Shown: piece after piece, positions 8,888 through 17,469 of the stretch | Layout: each line of letters starts with the position of its first letter | How positions within the stretch are numbered: the stretch's first letter is position 1 | Source: Shouchella hunanensis | Lineage (GTDB): Bacteria; Bacillota; Bacilli; Bacillales; Bacillaceae_D | NCBI RefSeq assembly: GCF_028735875.1 | Contig: NZ_CP117834.1 | Location: forward strand, 3,584,001-3,648,000 | Direction of reading: 5' to 3' | DNA: 64,000 bases | Notes under the pieces: generated by a model | Database searches by the model: none | Told to the model about the DNA's origin: nothing | What the model saw: only the letters and a program-made list of their open reading frames with translations | Made by a program: the position numbers and the translations under genes

Positions 8888-9700
8888 CTAGTCACTCCAA
8901 CCAAGTGTGTATGAAATTTTTCTTGCATAATTGACTAATTGATCAATGATCATTTGTGTCTTCTCTGGATCTAACCGTATCTCTACACCAGCAACACTTA
9001 ATGCCGCTACCACCGTTCCTGTCGAATCATAAATTGGTGCCGCCATCCCTTTTAAACCAATCAAATATTCTTGATTGTCAATGGCATATCCATGCTCCCT
9101 TATGGAAGCCAATTCGTCGAGTAATGCTTGTTTTTCTGTAATGGTGTAATTCGTCTTTTTTTCAAGCTGCACACTGCTTAGATACGTCTCTAGAAGCGAT
9201 TCATTTAAGTGAGCTAAAAAAAGTTTCCCCGAAGCGACAGTATAAGATGGCACTCGATCTCCAGGGCCTAGAACAATTCGAACCGTCTGTGAGCTTTCTA
9301 CTTTCGACAAGTAGGATACGGAAAAATTGTGGAAAGTAGAAATAAGCACACTTTCACCCGACGTTTTCGCAAGCGCTTCCAAAAAAGGGCGTGAATCGCC
9401 TACAAGGTCGTAATGATTTTCTGCCATCTTTCCCAAATCAATAAACTTGTAAGACATGCGATACTTATTAGTCGGAAGCTTTTCAATAATACCACTCTCA
9501 AGTAATGTAACTAAAAATCTGTGTAAAGTGGTTTGATTAAGCCCTAACGCTCTAGCTAACTCAGTTGCTGTTTGTGGCTCTTTACATAATGATTCAATAA
9601 TATCAAATGCTTTACCCAAACTTTTATTTTGATACTGCATCTCCAACACTCTTTTCGAATAGTGAATACTTGTTTTCTTTATATGAAAACCATAATACAT
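8888..9700 (-). CDS. IclR-family transcriptional regulator
   Basis: The protein has an N-terminal winged helix-turn-helix (ELARALGLNQTTLHRFLVTLLESG, about residues 45-70) and a C-terminal effector domain with GMAAPIYDSTGTVVAALSVAG near residue 215. This is the IclR layout. The start at 9700 has AGGAATGTATT upstream and gives 270 residues. A second ATG at 9640 would give the usual 250, and a promoter-like TTGACA-17-TATGGT overlaps the first start, so the shorter form is possible. It is co-oriented with and 39 bases upstream of the SDR gene, so it probably controls the cluster down to the transporter. The effector is likely a pathway metabolite. Confidence 0.9.
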   Translation of the reverse strand: MYYGFHIKKTSIHYSKRVLEMQYQNKSLGKAFDIIESLCKEPQTATELARALGLNQTTLHRFLVTLLESGIIEKLPTNKYRMSYKFIDLGKMAENHYDLVGDSRPFLEALAKTSGESVLISTFHNFSVSYLSKVESSQTVRIVLGPGDRVPSYTVASGKLFLAHLNESLLETYLSSVQLEKKTNYTITEKQALLDELASIREHGYAIDNQEYLIGLKGMAAPIYDSTGTVVAALSVAGVEIRLDPEKTQMIIDQLVNYARKISYTLGWSD

Positions 9701-9745
9701 TCCTATTTATCTGTCAATATAAAAATTCTGATTTTTTAAAGATCT

Positions 9746-9786
9746 AAACAAAGCCTGTAACACATGATGTGTTACAGGCTTTGTTT
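9746..9786 (-). terminator. Perfect-palindrome terminator after the DUF3100 genes
   Basis: A 41-bp perfect palindrome with 20-bp arms around a single central base (arms begin AAACAAAGCCTG) lies between the second membrane-protein gene and the IclR gene. The outer arm gives the T-rich end. It separates the two catabolic modules. Confidence 0.8.
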
Positions 9787-9811
9787 GATTTCACTTTTCC
9801 GATGAAAGCTA

Positions 9812-10261
9812 TTAAATAATGCCTTGAAAGGTTAGTACGATTTGGGCAATCACAGCAGAGCCAATCAATGTTCCAAATAATACACAAGTTGAAACGACCA
9901 TTGCTTTCCATCCCATCGTGACGAAATCTGTCCAGGATCGTCCAATTGCAATTCCGGCATAGGCTAAAATGGGTGTAGCAATGGATAGTAGATTGATTTC
10001 ATTTGTAAATACGCTAACACTTTCTCCCCAAGGGGTTTGAGGAAGTGATGCGACGATTCCTATGGCGATGACATACACTACACTTGGAACGTTTAACGGA
10101 ATCAGCTTACTCAGTAACTGCCCAAGCCCAGCAATAAGAATTAAAATAAGCATCCCCGCCATAGATTGTAACGAAAACATCCCGTCTCCGATTACATTAC
10201 CGACGTAAGCGACCGAACCAACTACAAACATTAAAAGAAAGTATTCATGCAGATTTTTCAT
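9812..10261 (-). CDS. Membrane protein, apparent C-terminal half of a DUF3100 transporter
   Basis: The 149-residue protein has about four to five membrane helices, with conserved-looking segments PLNVPSVVYVIAIG and TPILAYAGIAIGRS. These resemble, from memory, the second half of longer DUF3100 proteins; that is inference. The ATG lies 17 bases inside the end of the preceding DUF3100 gene and follows GGAGAGGAAAAAAAAGA, so the two are translationally coupled and probably form one complex. It is the last gene of the operon before a strong terminator. Substrate unknown; the neighbouring dehydrogenases suggest an organic acid. Confidence 0.7.
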   Translation of the reverse strand: MKNLHEYFLLMFVVGSVAYVGNVIGDGMFSLQSMAGMLILILIAGLGQLLSKLIPLNVPSVVYVIAIGIVASLPQTPWGESVSVFTNEINLLSIATPILAYAGIAIGRSWTDFVTMGWKAMVVSTCVLFGTLIGSAVIAQIVLTFQGII

Positions 10262-11051
10262 TCTTTTTTTCCTCTCCGCCCTTCCATTTTTTGAAAATCG
10301 TATAGAGTTTCTCGGTCATTGGTAATGCAATAAACATGCTAACGAATAAGCCTGTAGAATAGGTTAGTAAATTACTTGCTCCTGCGAAGGCAACAATTTG
10401 TGGTTCTAATTCTGGATATAGACCTACAAGTGATCCAACAGCTGCTGCCATCATACTCCCACTTCCAACGCCAGCCGCCATTGCTAGACTAAGAGGATGA
10501 AGAGGAGTGAAACTTGCTAGAAAACCAGCTATTAAGCCGTAAAACATGGCGCCGAACACTGTACCAAATATATAGACTGTGGTTACTCCTTTTCCTTCAG
10601 GTGATTCAAATCCATATTTGTCATAAATTAATCCTAAATTTGGTTCGCGGCCAACAGAGTGTGTCATACCTATCGCTTCACGCTTCATATTAAATAGCAA
10701 TACGGCGATTGGAAGAGCTAAAAAAATCGTACCAAAATTCCCCACCTCTTGTAGCAACAGAGCTGGACCTGCTGCAATTAAATCCGTCAAGCCAGGCCCA
10801 ATGGTTACGCCAATTTTTGCAATGAGTAGTGTTACACTTAACGTAATAATCGGTTCAGCATGTTTGGATTGTTTTTCCTTCACCAACGGAGTGAAAAAAA
10901 GAAGTAAACCTATTACAATAGCAAACAACATAGGAAGCAGCATAATAACGCCGGGACCAATCTCGATACGAATGGTACCAATGGCTTCTGTAATAAGGAC
11001 GACTCCTAGCACTAAGAGGTGGAGTCGCCAATCTTTAATAAGATCCATCAT
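10245..11051 (-). CDS. DUF3100-family membrane protein (putative permease, N-terminal part)
   Basis: The 268-residue protein has about seven to eight membrane helices and the DUF3100 signature near its start (TIRIEIGPGVIMLLPMLFAIVIG). It also has GREPNLGLIYDKYG near residue 135 and AAGVGSGSMMAAAVG near 195, loops typical of a secondary carrier. DUF3100 proteins have no established substrate. It sits in an operon with an aldehyde dehydrogenase and a 3-hydroxyisobutyrate-dehydrogenase-like enzyme and overlaps the next membrane gene by 17 bases. Either of two tandem ATGs (11051 or 11048) may be used; the second is better spaced from AGAAGG. Confidence 0.8.
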   Translation of the reverse strand: MMDLIKDWRLHLLVLGVVLITEAIGTIRIEIGPGVIMLLPMLFAIVIGLLLFFTPLVKEKQSKHAEPIITLSVTLLIAKIGVTIGPGLTDLIAAGPALLLQEVGNFGTIFLALPIAVLLFNMKREAIGMTHSVGREPNLGLIYDKYGFESPEGKGVTTVYIFGTVFGAMFYGLIAGFLASFTPLHPLSLAMAAGVGSGSMMAAAVGSLVGLYPELEPQIVAFAGASNLLTYSTGLFVSMFIALPMTEKLYTIFKKWKGGEEKKNEKSA

Positions 11052-11062
11052 CGCCTTCTAAC

Positions 11063-11941
11063 CTACCTCCTTACTTCGTTCGCAATGAGTGAATAAACAG
11101 CAGTTGAATCAAGCGAAGCTTTTTTTTGTTGCAACGCTAAGCGGTAAAGCTGACTCACAATAGATGATACAGGTTGCGGGGTAGTCGATTGATTGGATAG
11201 TTTCATATAAAGTTCCAAATCCTTCGCCATATGGGCCAAAGAGAATAGGACGTTATCAAATGATTCGTCTTTTAAATTTTCACCAAATACTTCCATAGCA
11301 CGGGAATGTCCTGAGCTCGCCTCTAAAACAGAAAATAATGTTGAAGCTTTGACCCCTTGCCCTTCCGCTACAACCATCGTTTCACTAAGTAAGCTAATCA
11401 TGCCTGCGACAATCATATTATTGCAAAGCTTAACAGTTTGTCCTGCACCAGAGGAGCCTATGTATCGAATTTCTCCTCCTATTACCTTTAGATAAGGCAA
11501 AGCAGCTTCATATGCCTCTATTTTTCCACCGACCATCACCGTTAGTGTTCCAGCTTGGGCTCCAGCTGGTCCCCCGCTAACAGGGCAGTCTAGAAAATGA
11601 ACACCGTAAGAACTTGCTTCTTGCTGTAAGCTCTTCGCTGTATCCGTGTCCGACGTCCCTACATCGAATACAAAAGTATTCGGCGAGAGGTGAGCGAAAA
11701 GTCCGTCTTCTCCACTTAAACTTTCGACAAGGAGTTTTGGAGTTGGCAATGAAAGAAAAACCGCACGAACATCAGCTGCAAATTCCTTCGTATTAGAAAC
11801 AAAATGAGCGCCTAACGCTTCTAAATCCTTTTGAGCCTTGCACATTGGGTCACTCACATAAACCGTATAATTAGAAGATAATAAGTTTTGAACCATACCA
11901 GTACCCATTGCACCACAACCAATCATTCCAATAGATGTCAT
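11063..11941 (-). CDS. 3-hydroxyisobutyrate dehydrogenase-like NAD(P)-dependent oxidoreductase
   Basis: The 292-residue enzyme belongs to the beta-hydroxyacid dehydrogenase family. It has the Rossmann motif [13 protein letters not shown] at the N-terminus, the substrate-binding motif [18 protein letters not shown] near residue 116, and the catalytic lysine region [12 protein letters not shown] near residue 163. Members oxidise 3-hydroxyisobutyrate or reduce tartronate semialdehyde. The ATG follows AAAAGGAGGAAAATC, 13 bases after the aldehyde dehydrogenase gene. The pairing suggests oxidation of a 3-hydroxy acid to a semialdehyde that the dehydrogenase then converts to an acid. The exact substrate is not determined. 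Confidence 0.9.
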   Translation of the reverse strand: MTSIGMIGCGAMGTGMVQNLLSSNYTVYVSDPMCKAQKDLEALGAHFVSNTKEFAADVRAVFLSLPTPKLLVESLSGEDGLFAHLSPNTFVFDVGTSDTDTAKSLQQEASSYGVHFLDCPVSGGPAGAQAGTLTVMVGGKIEAYEAALPYLKVIGGEIRYIGSSGAGQTVKLCNNMIVAGMISLLSETMVVAEGQGVKASTLFSVLEASSGHSRAMEVFGENLKDESFDNVLFSLAHMAKDLELYMKLSNQSTTPQPVSSIVSQLYRLALQQKKASLDSTAVYSLIANEVRR

Positions 11942-11954
11942 GATTTTCCTCCTT

Positions 11955-13406
11955 TTAAGATTTAATGTAAACTGCTTTCGTGTCTAACCAAAAATCGAGT
12001 GCTGTACTGCCTTGTTCGCGTAAACCAATACTTGACTGTTTCTTTCCGCCAAAGGGAAGCTGATTTTCATAATAATTAGATGGGATGTTCACATGAGCAA
12101 CGCCAACTTCAATTTGTTGAATAAATGCTTGAGCTTTTGCTAAATCATTTGTATAGATAGATGAAGACAAACCAAACGATGTATCATTTGCAAGTTGAAT
12201 CGCTTCTGCATAGGACTGAACAATCATTACCGCTACCACTGGACCGAAAATTTCTTCTTGTGCAATGGCCATATCACTCGTTACGTGACTAATAACAGTC
12301 GGAGCAACAAAATAGCCTTGATCAAGCCCGTTTTCAGTGAGACGTTTACCACCACATTCAATTTTTGCTCCTGCTTCTTTTGCACTCTGAATATAGTGCA
12401 AATAGGTATGCAGCTGTTTTTCGTTGGCAACAGCACCATTTTCAATTCCTTCATCTTGACCATAACCAACGCGTATTGCTTGAGCGGCTGCTTTGAGCTT
12501 TTCTAGCACGACTTCAGCAATCTCCTCAAGCACGATTACCCGGCTTGTTCCTGTACAGCTTTGGCCGTTGTTATACATACCACTAATCATAATGCCGTTA
12601 ATAGCTTCATCAAGATTGGCATCTTCTAAGAGAATCGTCGCATTCTTGCCGCCTAGTTCGGCTTGCATTTTACCGCCGCGTGCTGATACAGTCTGTCCGA
12701 GTTTTAGTCCAACTGCTGTCGAGCCGGTAAACGAAATCGCTTTTAATGAAGCATTTTCGCCCATTTCTTTGCCAACAACGTCTCCATCACCAAAGACCAA
12801 GTTCAATACTCCTGCCGGCATACCTGCACGCTCAAATAATTCAACTAACTTAATTGCAATACGAGCCGTATCATTTGGTGGCTTGTAGACCACTGTATTC
12901 CCTGCAAGCATAGCCGGTGCTATCTTATATACACCTATACCTAATGGAAAATTGAAAGGAGTAATAACCCCCACTGCTCCTAATGGTTCTTTAATAGTGT
13001 ATGTAAAATAATTCGGATCAATGGAAGGGAGGGTTTCTCCTGCTAAGCGATTTGCCGCGCCACTAAAATGCTTTAATGCTTGAATGGTAGCATCAACTTC
13101 CTTTTCAGCTGCTGTTACAGTCTTGCCTACTTCTGTTGAAATTAAGAGCGCTACTTCCTTTTTCTCATCTTCTAATAAGCGTATAAGTCGATAAAGAATG
13201 TCTACACGCTGTATAGGTGTAATAGAGCGCCAAAATGGAAAAGCTTCTTCTGCTACTTTAATAGCAGAGCGTGTATCATATACAGTAGAATTGGGAAAAT
13301 AGCCAAGAATTTCGTTTGCCTTTCCAGGGTTAATACTTGCAAAGGTTTTTTCACTTTCTGAAGGAATCCATTTTCCTCCTATATAATTATGATAAGTGCT
13401 TGTCAT
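11955..13406 (-). CDS. NAD(P)-dependent aldehyde dehydrogenase (YcbD/KGSADH-like)
   Basis: The 483-residue protein is a full-length aldehyde dehydrogenase. It has ITPFNFPLGIG near residue 150, the cofactor motif FTGSTAVG near 232, ELGGKNATIL near 255, and the catalytic cysteine in NNGQSCTG near 287. The C-terminal FGGKKQSSIGLREQG resembles the 2,5-dioxovalerate (alpha-ketoglutaric semialdehyde) dehydrogenase branch that includes Bacillus YcbD, though succinate-semialdehyde-type activity is also possible. It is the first gene of the operon with the dehydrogenase and the DUF3100 pair. The PucR-type regulator lies just upstream in the same orientation. Confidence 0.9.
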   Translation of the reverse strand: MTSTYHNYIGGKWIPSESEKTFASINPGKANEILGYFPNSTVYDTRSAIKVAEEAFPFWRSITPIQRVDILYRLIRLLEDEKKEVALLISTEVGKTVTAAEKEVDATIQALKHFSGAANRLAGETLPSIDPNYFTYTIKEPLGAVGVITPFNFPLGIGVYKIAPAMLAGNTVVYKPPNDTARIAIKLVELFERAGMPAGVLNLVFGDGDVVGKEMGENASLKAISFTGSTAVGLKLGQTVSARGGKMQAELGGKNATILLEDANLDEAINGIMISGMYNNGQSCTGTSRVIVLEEIAEVVLEKLKAAAQAIRVGYGQDEGIENGAVANEKQLHTYLHYIQSAKEAGAKIECGGKRLTENGLDQGYFVAPTVISHVTSDMAIAQEEIFGPVVAVMIVQSYAEAIQLANDTSFGLSSSIYTNDLAKAQAFIQQIEVGVAHVNIPSNYYENQLPFGGKKQSSIGLREQGSTALDFWLDTKAVYIKS

Positions 13407-13568
13407 ATCGGTTTCACGACCTCCTAAATCAAGTTACACTTATCGTAATATTCAAATTAAATAAGGTGAATAGAGATTGTCACAAAGATGTTCATGGTTA
13501 TATATGAAGACCCACATTGCATTTAAAGGCACTATCACTTATAGCTTCCAACAATTTATTCATTTTTT

Positions 13569-15080
13569 TTACAATTTACATAATTTAACTGCAGCAACTA
13601 AGTTTAGCCAATCCTCTTCAACTTCAATGGATTTATAAGAGAGATCTTCGATTTTTTTTAATCGCTGGTATAACGTGTTTGGATGAATATAGAGGGCGTC
13701 TGCAGTTTCTTTTCGATTTCGATTTTGATGAATAAACATTTTTAAAGTTTCCAATAAAATGGGATACTCACGTAAAGTACCGAGATGATCATAGATAAAA
13801 GAACGTCTATGCGTCCCTTCTATTTGCGTTAAAAGTCTATCAAGGCCGAGTGTCGGATAGCGATTTATTTCTCCCCTTTCGGCTAATGCCCATGCATTCA
13901 TCGCTTCTTGAAAGAGTTGCTTATAGAGTGCTACTGGTGCAACACGACTTATCCCTAATTTATCACTGTCACTCTTTACGAGCTTAGACAATAATGTCTC
14001 CTGGATGGTTTGTTCTTTTTCAAAAAACAGAATCCAAAATTGATCATACGAGATAAGTTTCCACTGCTTTGAAAAGGACGGTAAAAGTGATTGTATAGTT
14101 TGATGATGACTAAACAAATCTTGCTCTTGCTTTTTCAAAACAACGCTAGTCACTGGAGTAGTAGAATTCATTCTCCAAAAATCTTCGTCAAATTGATTGT
14201 TCGCTAATACGCTCTTGAACCGTTCCTCTTCCTTTGCTAACTTGGTCGTCAGATGTTTCTCATCATAGACCATAAGTATTCCAATGGCATTAGCTGCTTC
14301 TTCGATATAATAAAGCTCCTCAACGTTAGGCTGCTGTTTCATTAATAACCAGCCTCTATGAGAATAGTGACTTTTTATTGGAAAGGAAGCATACCCCTCG
14401 ATCACATTCTCATTGTAATGTACGGAACGATCCTGTAATAAACGAGATAATAGCTGTACAATTCTATCCTGATTACCACCTTCGTGAAGAACTTGATAAA
14501 AATAATTTTTTGCCTCTTGTTTTAATGTGTACGTATGAAGCTTACGTTTATGGTGTTCGAACTTCTCTTCTTTTTCTAAGGCAATAAGCGCATATTCTAG
14601 TAACTCTGATACAAGGTAAAGATCTTGTAATGTGAATGAAGACAACGGTTGACATCGATTCACCGTTATCGTGGCAAAGCATTCTCCGTGAAGAATTATA
14701 GGGATGCTCATAGAGGTGTAAACAGTCTGATAAGCGACCCCCTCAAGGTAATATTTTCTATTTATATCTGAGATATTTGACATTGCTTGTTCTACTTCTG
14801 TTGGTTTCAAAAAAAGTACCGGAGTTTGTTCGTTATACACCGATCCCGTTATCGACTCACCAGGAGAAAAGGCTACCTGATAAAGCTGTGGTGAATGATT
14901 CCCCATACTGCTTTTCAAGCGTAATACATGGCTTTTTTTGTCGTATGTATAGATTAACACCATGTCTGTGTCTTGAATAACCGTTGCCACTGCACTAGTC
15001 AAAATATGAAGAATCTGATCGAGTCCTTGAGCTTTCATAAACGCTCGTCCAGCTTTTCGTAGCTCATGCTCATTTCCCAC
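13569..15080 (-). CDS. GAF-domain transcriptional regulator of the PucR/CdaR type
   Basis: The 503-residue regulator has an N-terminal GAF-like sensor domain (about residues 15-165), a middle region with no obvious motif, and a C-terminal PucR-type helix-turn-helix. There the motif RKETADALYIHPNTLYQRLKK near residue 460 is diagnostic. It starts at GTG after GGAAGGTAGGAATGTAAA. It lies 162 bases upstream of the aldehyde dehydrogenase operon in the same direction and probably activates it in response to the substrate. The sensor ligand is unknown. Confidence 0.88.
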   Translation of the reverse strand: MGNEHELRKAGRAFMKAQGLDQILHILTSAVATVIQDTDMVLIYTYDKKSHVLRLKSSMGNHSPQLYQVAFSPGESITGSVYNEQTPVLFLKPTEVEQAMSNISDINRKYYLEGVAYQTVYTSMSIPIILHGECFATITVNRCQPLSSFTLQDLYLVSELLEYALIALEKEEKFEHHKRKLHTYTLKQEAKNYFYQVLHEGGNQDRIVQLLSRLLQDRSVHYNENVIEGYASFPIKSHYSHRGWLLMKQQPNVEELYYIEEAANAIGILMVYDEKHLTTKLAKEEERFKSVLANNQFDEDFWRMNSTTPVTSVVLKKQEQDLFSHHQTIQSLLPSFSKQWKLISYDQFWILFFEKEQTIQETLLSKLVKSDSDKLGISRVAPVALYKQLFQEAMNAWALAERGEINRYPTLGLDRLLTQIEGTHRRSFIYDHLGTLREYPILLETLKMFIHQNRNRKETADALYIHPNTLYQRLKKIEDLSYKSIEVEEDWLNLVAAVKLCKL

Positions 15081-15230
15081 TTTACATTCCTACCTTCCTT
15101 AGTTTATATAAAGATATTTATTTATTATGACGGATTACTGCTACAACATCTACTGCTTTTCAAATAAGACTTAAAAGTTAGATTCCGTGTTTGCTTCCAC
15201 TTACTGCTTATACAATTCATTGGTTACTTG

Positions 15231-15258
15231 AACATTCCATTAGCCCATCTCATAGTAT
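15231..15258 (+). promoter_or_regulatory. SigmaK-like promoter for the cupin gene
   Basis: AACA at 15231-15234, a 16-base spacer and CATAGTAT at 15251-15258 match the Bacillus SigmaK pattern (mACa-N16-CATAnnnTA) except the last base. The same spacing is seen upstream of cotD in this window. It lies 31 bases before the cupin start codon. Confidence 0.5.
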
Positions 15259-15289
15259 GAAAGAAAATAAACGAAGGAGACGATGAACT

Positions 15290-15772
15290 GTGCATAACCA
15301 CCATAGAACCTTAGCCTACCCTTATTTTCATCAACATTATAGGATGGGAATGCCTTCATACCATTATCAAGCAAGGACAGACTTCGGAAATTCACCTTTC
15401 ACTGTAAATATATCAGAGGCTTCTAAGCAAAATCAGTATTATCGATCGGCCATTTGGACGGGAGAACATTTACAAGTGACCTTAATGAGTATAAATGTTG
15501 GCGATGATATTGGCCTTGAAATTCATCCAAATACTGATCAGTTTTTTCGCGTTGAACAAGGACAAGGTCTTGTCCAAATGGGTAGTAATCCAAACAATCT
15601 TCACTTTGAATCAGTCATATCTGACAATAGTGCCATTATGGTTCCAGCCAATACATGGCATAATATTATTAATACTGGCCCCGTTCCGCTTAAATTGTAT
15701 TCCATCTATGCTCCTCCTCATCATCCCTTTGGAACCGTTCAGCCTACAAAGGCGGATGCAATGGAAACATAA
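15290..15772 (+). CDS. Cupin-domain protein, probably spore-associated
   Basis: The 160-residue protein contains one cupin barrel. The first motif is GDDIGLEIHPNTDQFFRVEQGQG (about residues 73-95) and the second NSAIMVPANTWHNIINTG (about 112-130). The histidines and glutamate match a metal site. A His/Tyr-rich N-terminus precedes it. The start is GTG at 15290 after AAGGAGACGATGAACT; an ATG 7 bases earlier opens only a 4-codon out-of-frame reading. A SigmaK-like promoter and the neighbouring collagen-like gene suggest a spore-surface role. Enzymatic activity is not predictable. Confidence 0.85.
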   Translation: MHNHHRTLAYPYFHQHYRMGMPSYHYQARTDFGNSPFTVNISEASKQNQYYRSAIWTGEHLQVTLMSINVGDDIGLEIHPNTDQFFRVEQGQGLVQMGSNPNNLHFESVISDNSAIMVPANTWHNIINTGPVPLKLYSIYAPPHHPFGTVQPTKADAMET

Positions 15773-15773
15773 A

Positions 15774-15811
15774 AGAAAAGGAGTAGTGTTTAAAAACATT
15801 ACTCCTTTTCT
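15774..15811. terminator. Bidirectional terminator between cupin and collagen-like genes
   Basis: A hairpin with 16-bp arms (AGAAAAGGAGTAGTGT and its complement) and a short loop of A/T lies between the convergent genes, with T runs on both strands. Confidence 0.8.
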
Positions 15812-15815
15812 TCTT

Positions 15816-17312
15816 TTAACTTATAGACAAGCCAGCACTCGCATACCCTGCTACAGTATTTAATAACGTAACTCCTGCCGCAGTAGCCGAAAAGACGATT
15901 AATAATCGATCTCCTGTCGTTACAGGGATAGATAAACCTGTCGCATTACCTGTTGAAATTGTCCCAAGAGCTAGCGCTCCCGTTAACGCTGGCGCTAAAG
16001 TAACCGAGGCTCCCGGTATTGCCGTAAGGGTGTTCGTAGCCGCCGGCCCTGCAGATCGAAAGACTTGTGCAGTTATTGTAACCGTTGTTCCTATTAATGT
16101 TAAGGCAACAGTGGTACTAAATAATGCGGATAAAGAGGTAATCACACCGTCTCTTGGCACTAAAAATGCAAAGTTTAACAATGTGCCTGCTGCTCCAGTT
16201 AAATCAATCGTATTGCCACCGATTAAACTTAATCCAGTAACGGAGTTTCCAAAACCGACTAAGCTCGTTGTTCCGACTAAACCACCTGCAATTGTTGTTA
16301 ATGCCGTTGGTAATCCAGATGCAAATGGAACGATTGCACCTGCACCAGTAACTCCAGTTGCTCCGGTTACCCCTGTTACTCCAGTTGCCCCAGTAGCTCC
16401 AGTTGCCCCAGTAGCTCCTGTTACCCCATCTAATCCTGTAGGTCCGGTTACTCCCGTTACTCCAGTCGCTCCTGTTGCTCCTGTTACCCCATCTAATCCA
16501 GTAGGTCCTGTTACTCCAGTTACTCCTGTTACTCCGGTTACTCCAGTCGCTCCTGTTGCTCCTGTTACCCCATCTAATCCAGTAGGTCCAGTTACTCCTG
16601 TTACTCCTGTTACTCCGGTTACTCCAGTAGCTCCGGTTGCTCCTGTTACTCCATCTAACCCCGTAGCTCCTGTTACTCCATCTAACCCCGTAGCTCCGGT
16701 TGCTCCTGTTACCCCATCTAACCCCGTAGCTCCGGTTGCTCCTGTTACCCCATCTAACCCCGTAGCTCCGGTTGCTCCTGTTACTCCAGCTAATCCCGTA
16801 GCTCCGGTTGCTCCCGTTACTCCATCTAACCCCGTAGCTCCGGTTGCTCCTGTTACCCCATCTAACCCCGTAGCTCCGGTTGCTCCTGTTGCTCCATCTA
16901 ACCCCGTAGCTCCGGTTGCTCCTGTTGCCCCTGTTACTCCAGCTAATCCAGTTGCTCCTGTTGCTCCATCTAACCCCGTAGCTCCAGTTGCTCCCGTTAC
17001 TCCAGTTGCTCCATCTAACCCCGTAGCTCCTGTTGCCCCTGTTGCCCCTGTTGCTCCATCTAAGCCCGTAGCTCCAGTTGCTCCCGTTACTCCAGTTGCT
17101 CCATCTAACCCCGTAAACCCAGTAGGTCCGGTTGGCCCAGTAGGTCCAGTTACCCCAGTTAGACCACCTGCCGGTCCAGTAGGTCCAGTAGGTCCAGTAG
17201 GTCCGGTGGATCCAATTAAGTTAGGATCGCCACCGTTTGTAGCTGTTCTCATGAAATATTGAATGTTCGAACAAGGGTTGCCAAAATTGTATCTTGAGAA
17301 TTTATACTTCAT
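15816..17312 (-). CDS. Collagen-like exosporium-type glycoprotein (BclA/BclB-like)
   Basis: The 498-residue protein has three parts. A short N-terminal leader ends at [14 protein letters not shown], similar in place to the exosporium-targeting region of BclA proteins. A collagen-like stretch of roughly 100 Gly-X-Thr triplets (about residues 34-345) follows, with X mostly Ala, Val, Pro or Leu and some Leu-Asp-Gly units, interrupted once near [10 protein letters not shown]-terminal domain of about 150 residues, rich in Ala/Thr/Leu, resembles BclB-type trimerisation domains. Threonines in the third position are potential glycosylation sites. It should form hair-like filaments on the spore surface. 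RBS is AAGGAGAGGTATT. Repeat number probably varies between strains. Confidence 0.88.
   Translation of the reverse strand: MKYKFSRYNFGNPCSNIQYFMRTATNGGDPNLIGSTGPTGPTGPTGPAGGLTGVTGPTGPTGPTGFTGLDGATGVTGATGATGLDGATGATGATGATGLDGATGVTGATGATGLDGATGATGLAGVTGATGATGATGLDGATGATGATGLDGVTGATGATGLDGVTGATGATGLAGVTGATGATGLDGVTGATGATGLDGVTGATGATGLDGVTGATGLDGVTGATGATGVTGVTGVTGVTGPTGLDGVTGATGATGVTGVTGVTGVTGPTGLDGVTGATGATGVTGVTGPTGLDGVTGATGATGATGATGVTGVTGATGVTGAGAIVPFASGLPTALTTIAGGLVGTTSLVGFGNSVTGLSLIGGNTIDLTGAAGTLLNFAFLVPRDGVITSLSALFSTTVALTLIGTTVTITAQVFRSAGPAATNTLTAIPGASVTLAPALTGALALGTISTGNATGLSIPVTTGDRLLIVFSATAAGVTLLNTVAGYASAGLSIS
16345..17215 (-). repeat. Tandem Gly-X-Thr-coding repeats
   Basis: About 870 bases of 9-base-multiple repeats code for the collagen-like region. 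Longer units of 27 and 36 bases (for example coding [12 protein letters not shown]) recur many times with few base changes, so slippage or recombination can alter the length. A long proline-rich frame on the other strand is only the antisense image of these repeats. Confidence 0.85.
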
Positions 17313-17440
17313 AATACCTCTCCTTGAAAACCTTTTTCATCTATCTTTATGAACATTTGGTTTAAGTGGAACACCATGAGCCTAATTTAGTCCGTTTTTC
17401 TCTTTTTTCTGATGATAAAATAATAAATAAAAAAAAACGG

Positions 17441-17469
17441 TTGCAAAAAGAGTATACCTCCTCTATTAT
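17441..17469 (+). promoter_or_regulatory. SigmaA promoter of the TetR-DUF418 operon
   Basis: TTGCAA at 17441-17446 and TATTAT at 17464-17469 are separated by 17 bases. The element precedes the operator palindrome and the TetR-gene ribosome binding site. Confidence 0.7.

Noticed and set aside
9366-9382. AAGCGCTTCC, cre-like core within the IclR gene
   Set aside because: The flanks do not fit the CcpA consensus and it is deep in coding sequence.
16345-17215. CRISPR-like array
   Set aside because: Units of 9-36 bases are contiguous, lack unique spacers and encode collagen triplets; no cas genes are near.
16030-17262. Plus-strand 410-codon proline-rich frame
   Set aside because: It is the exact antisense of the Gly-X-Thr repeats; it has no ribosome binding site and no family, and repetitive codons keep it open by chance.
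17342-17365. SigmaK promoter for the collagen-like gene
   Set aside because: CATAAAGATA is present on the minus strand but no AC-type -35 lies at 16 bases; the match is too weak to list as a feature.
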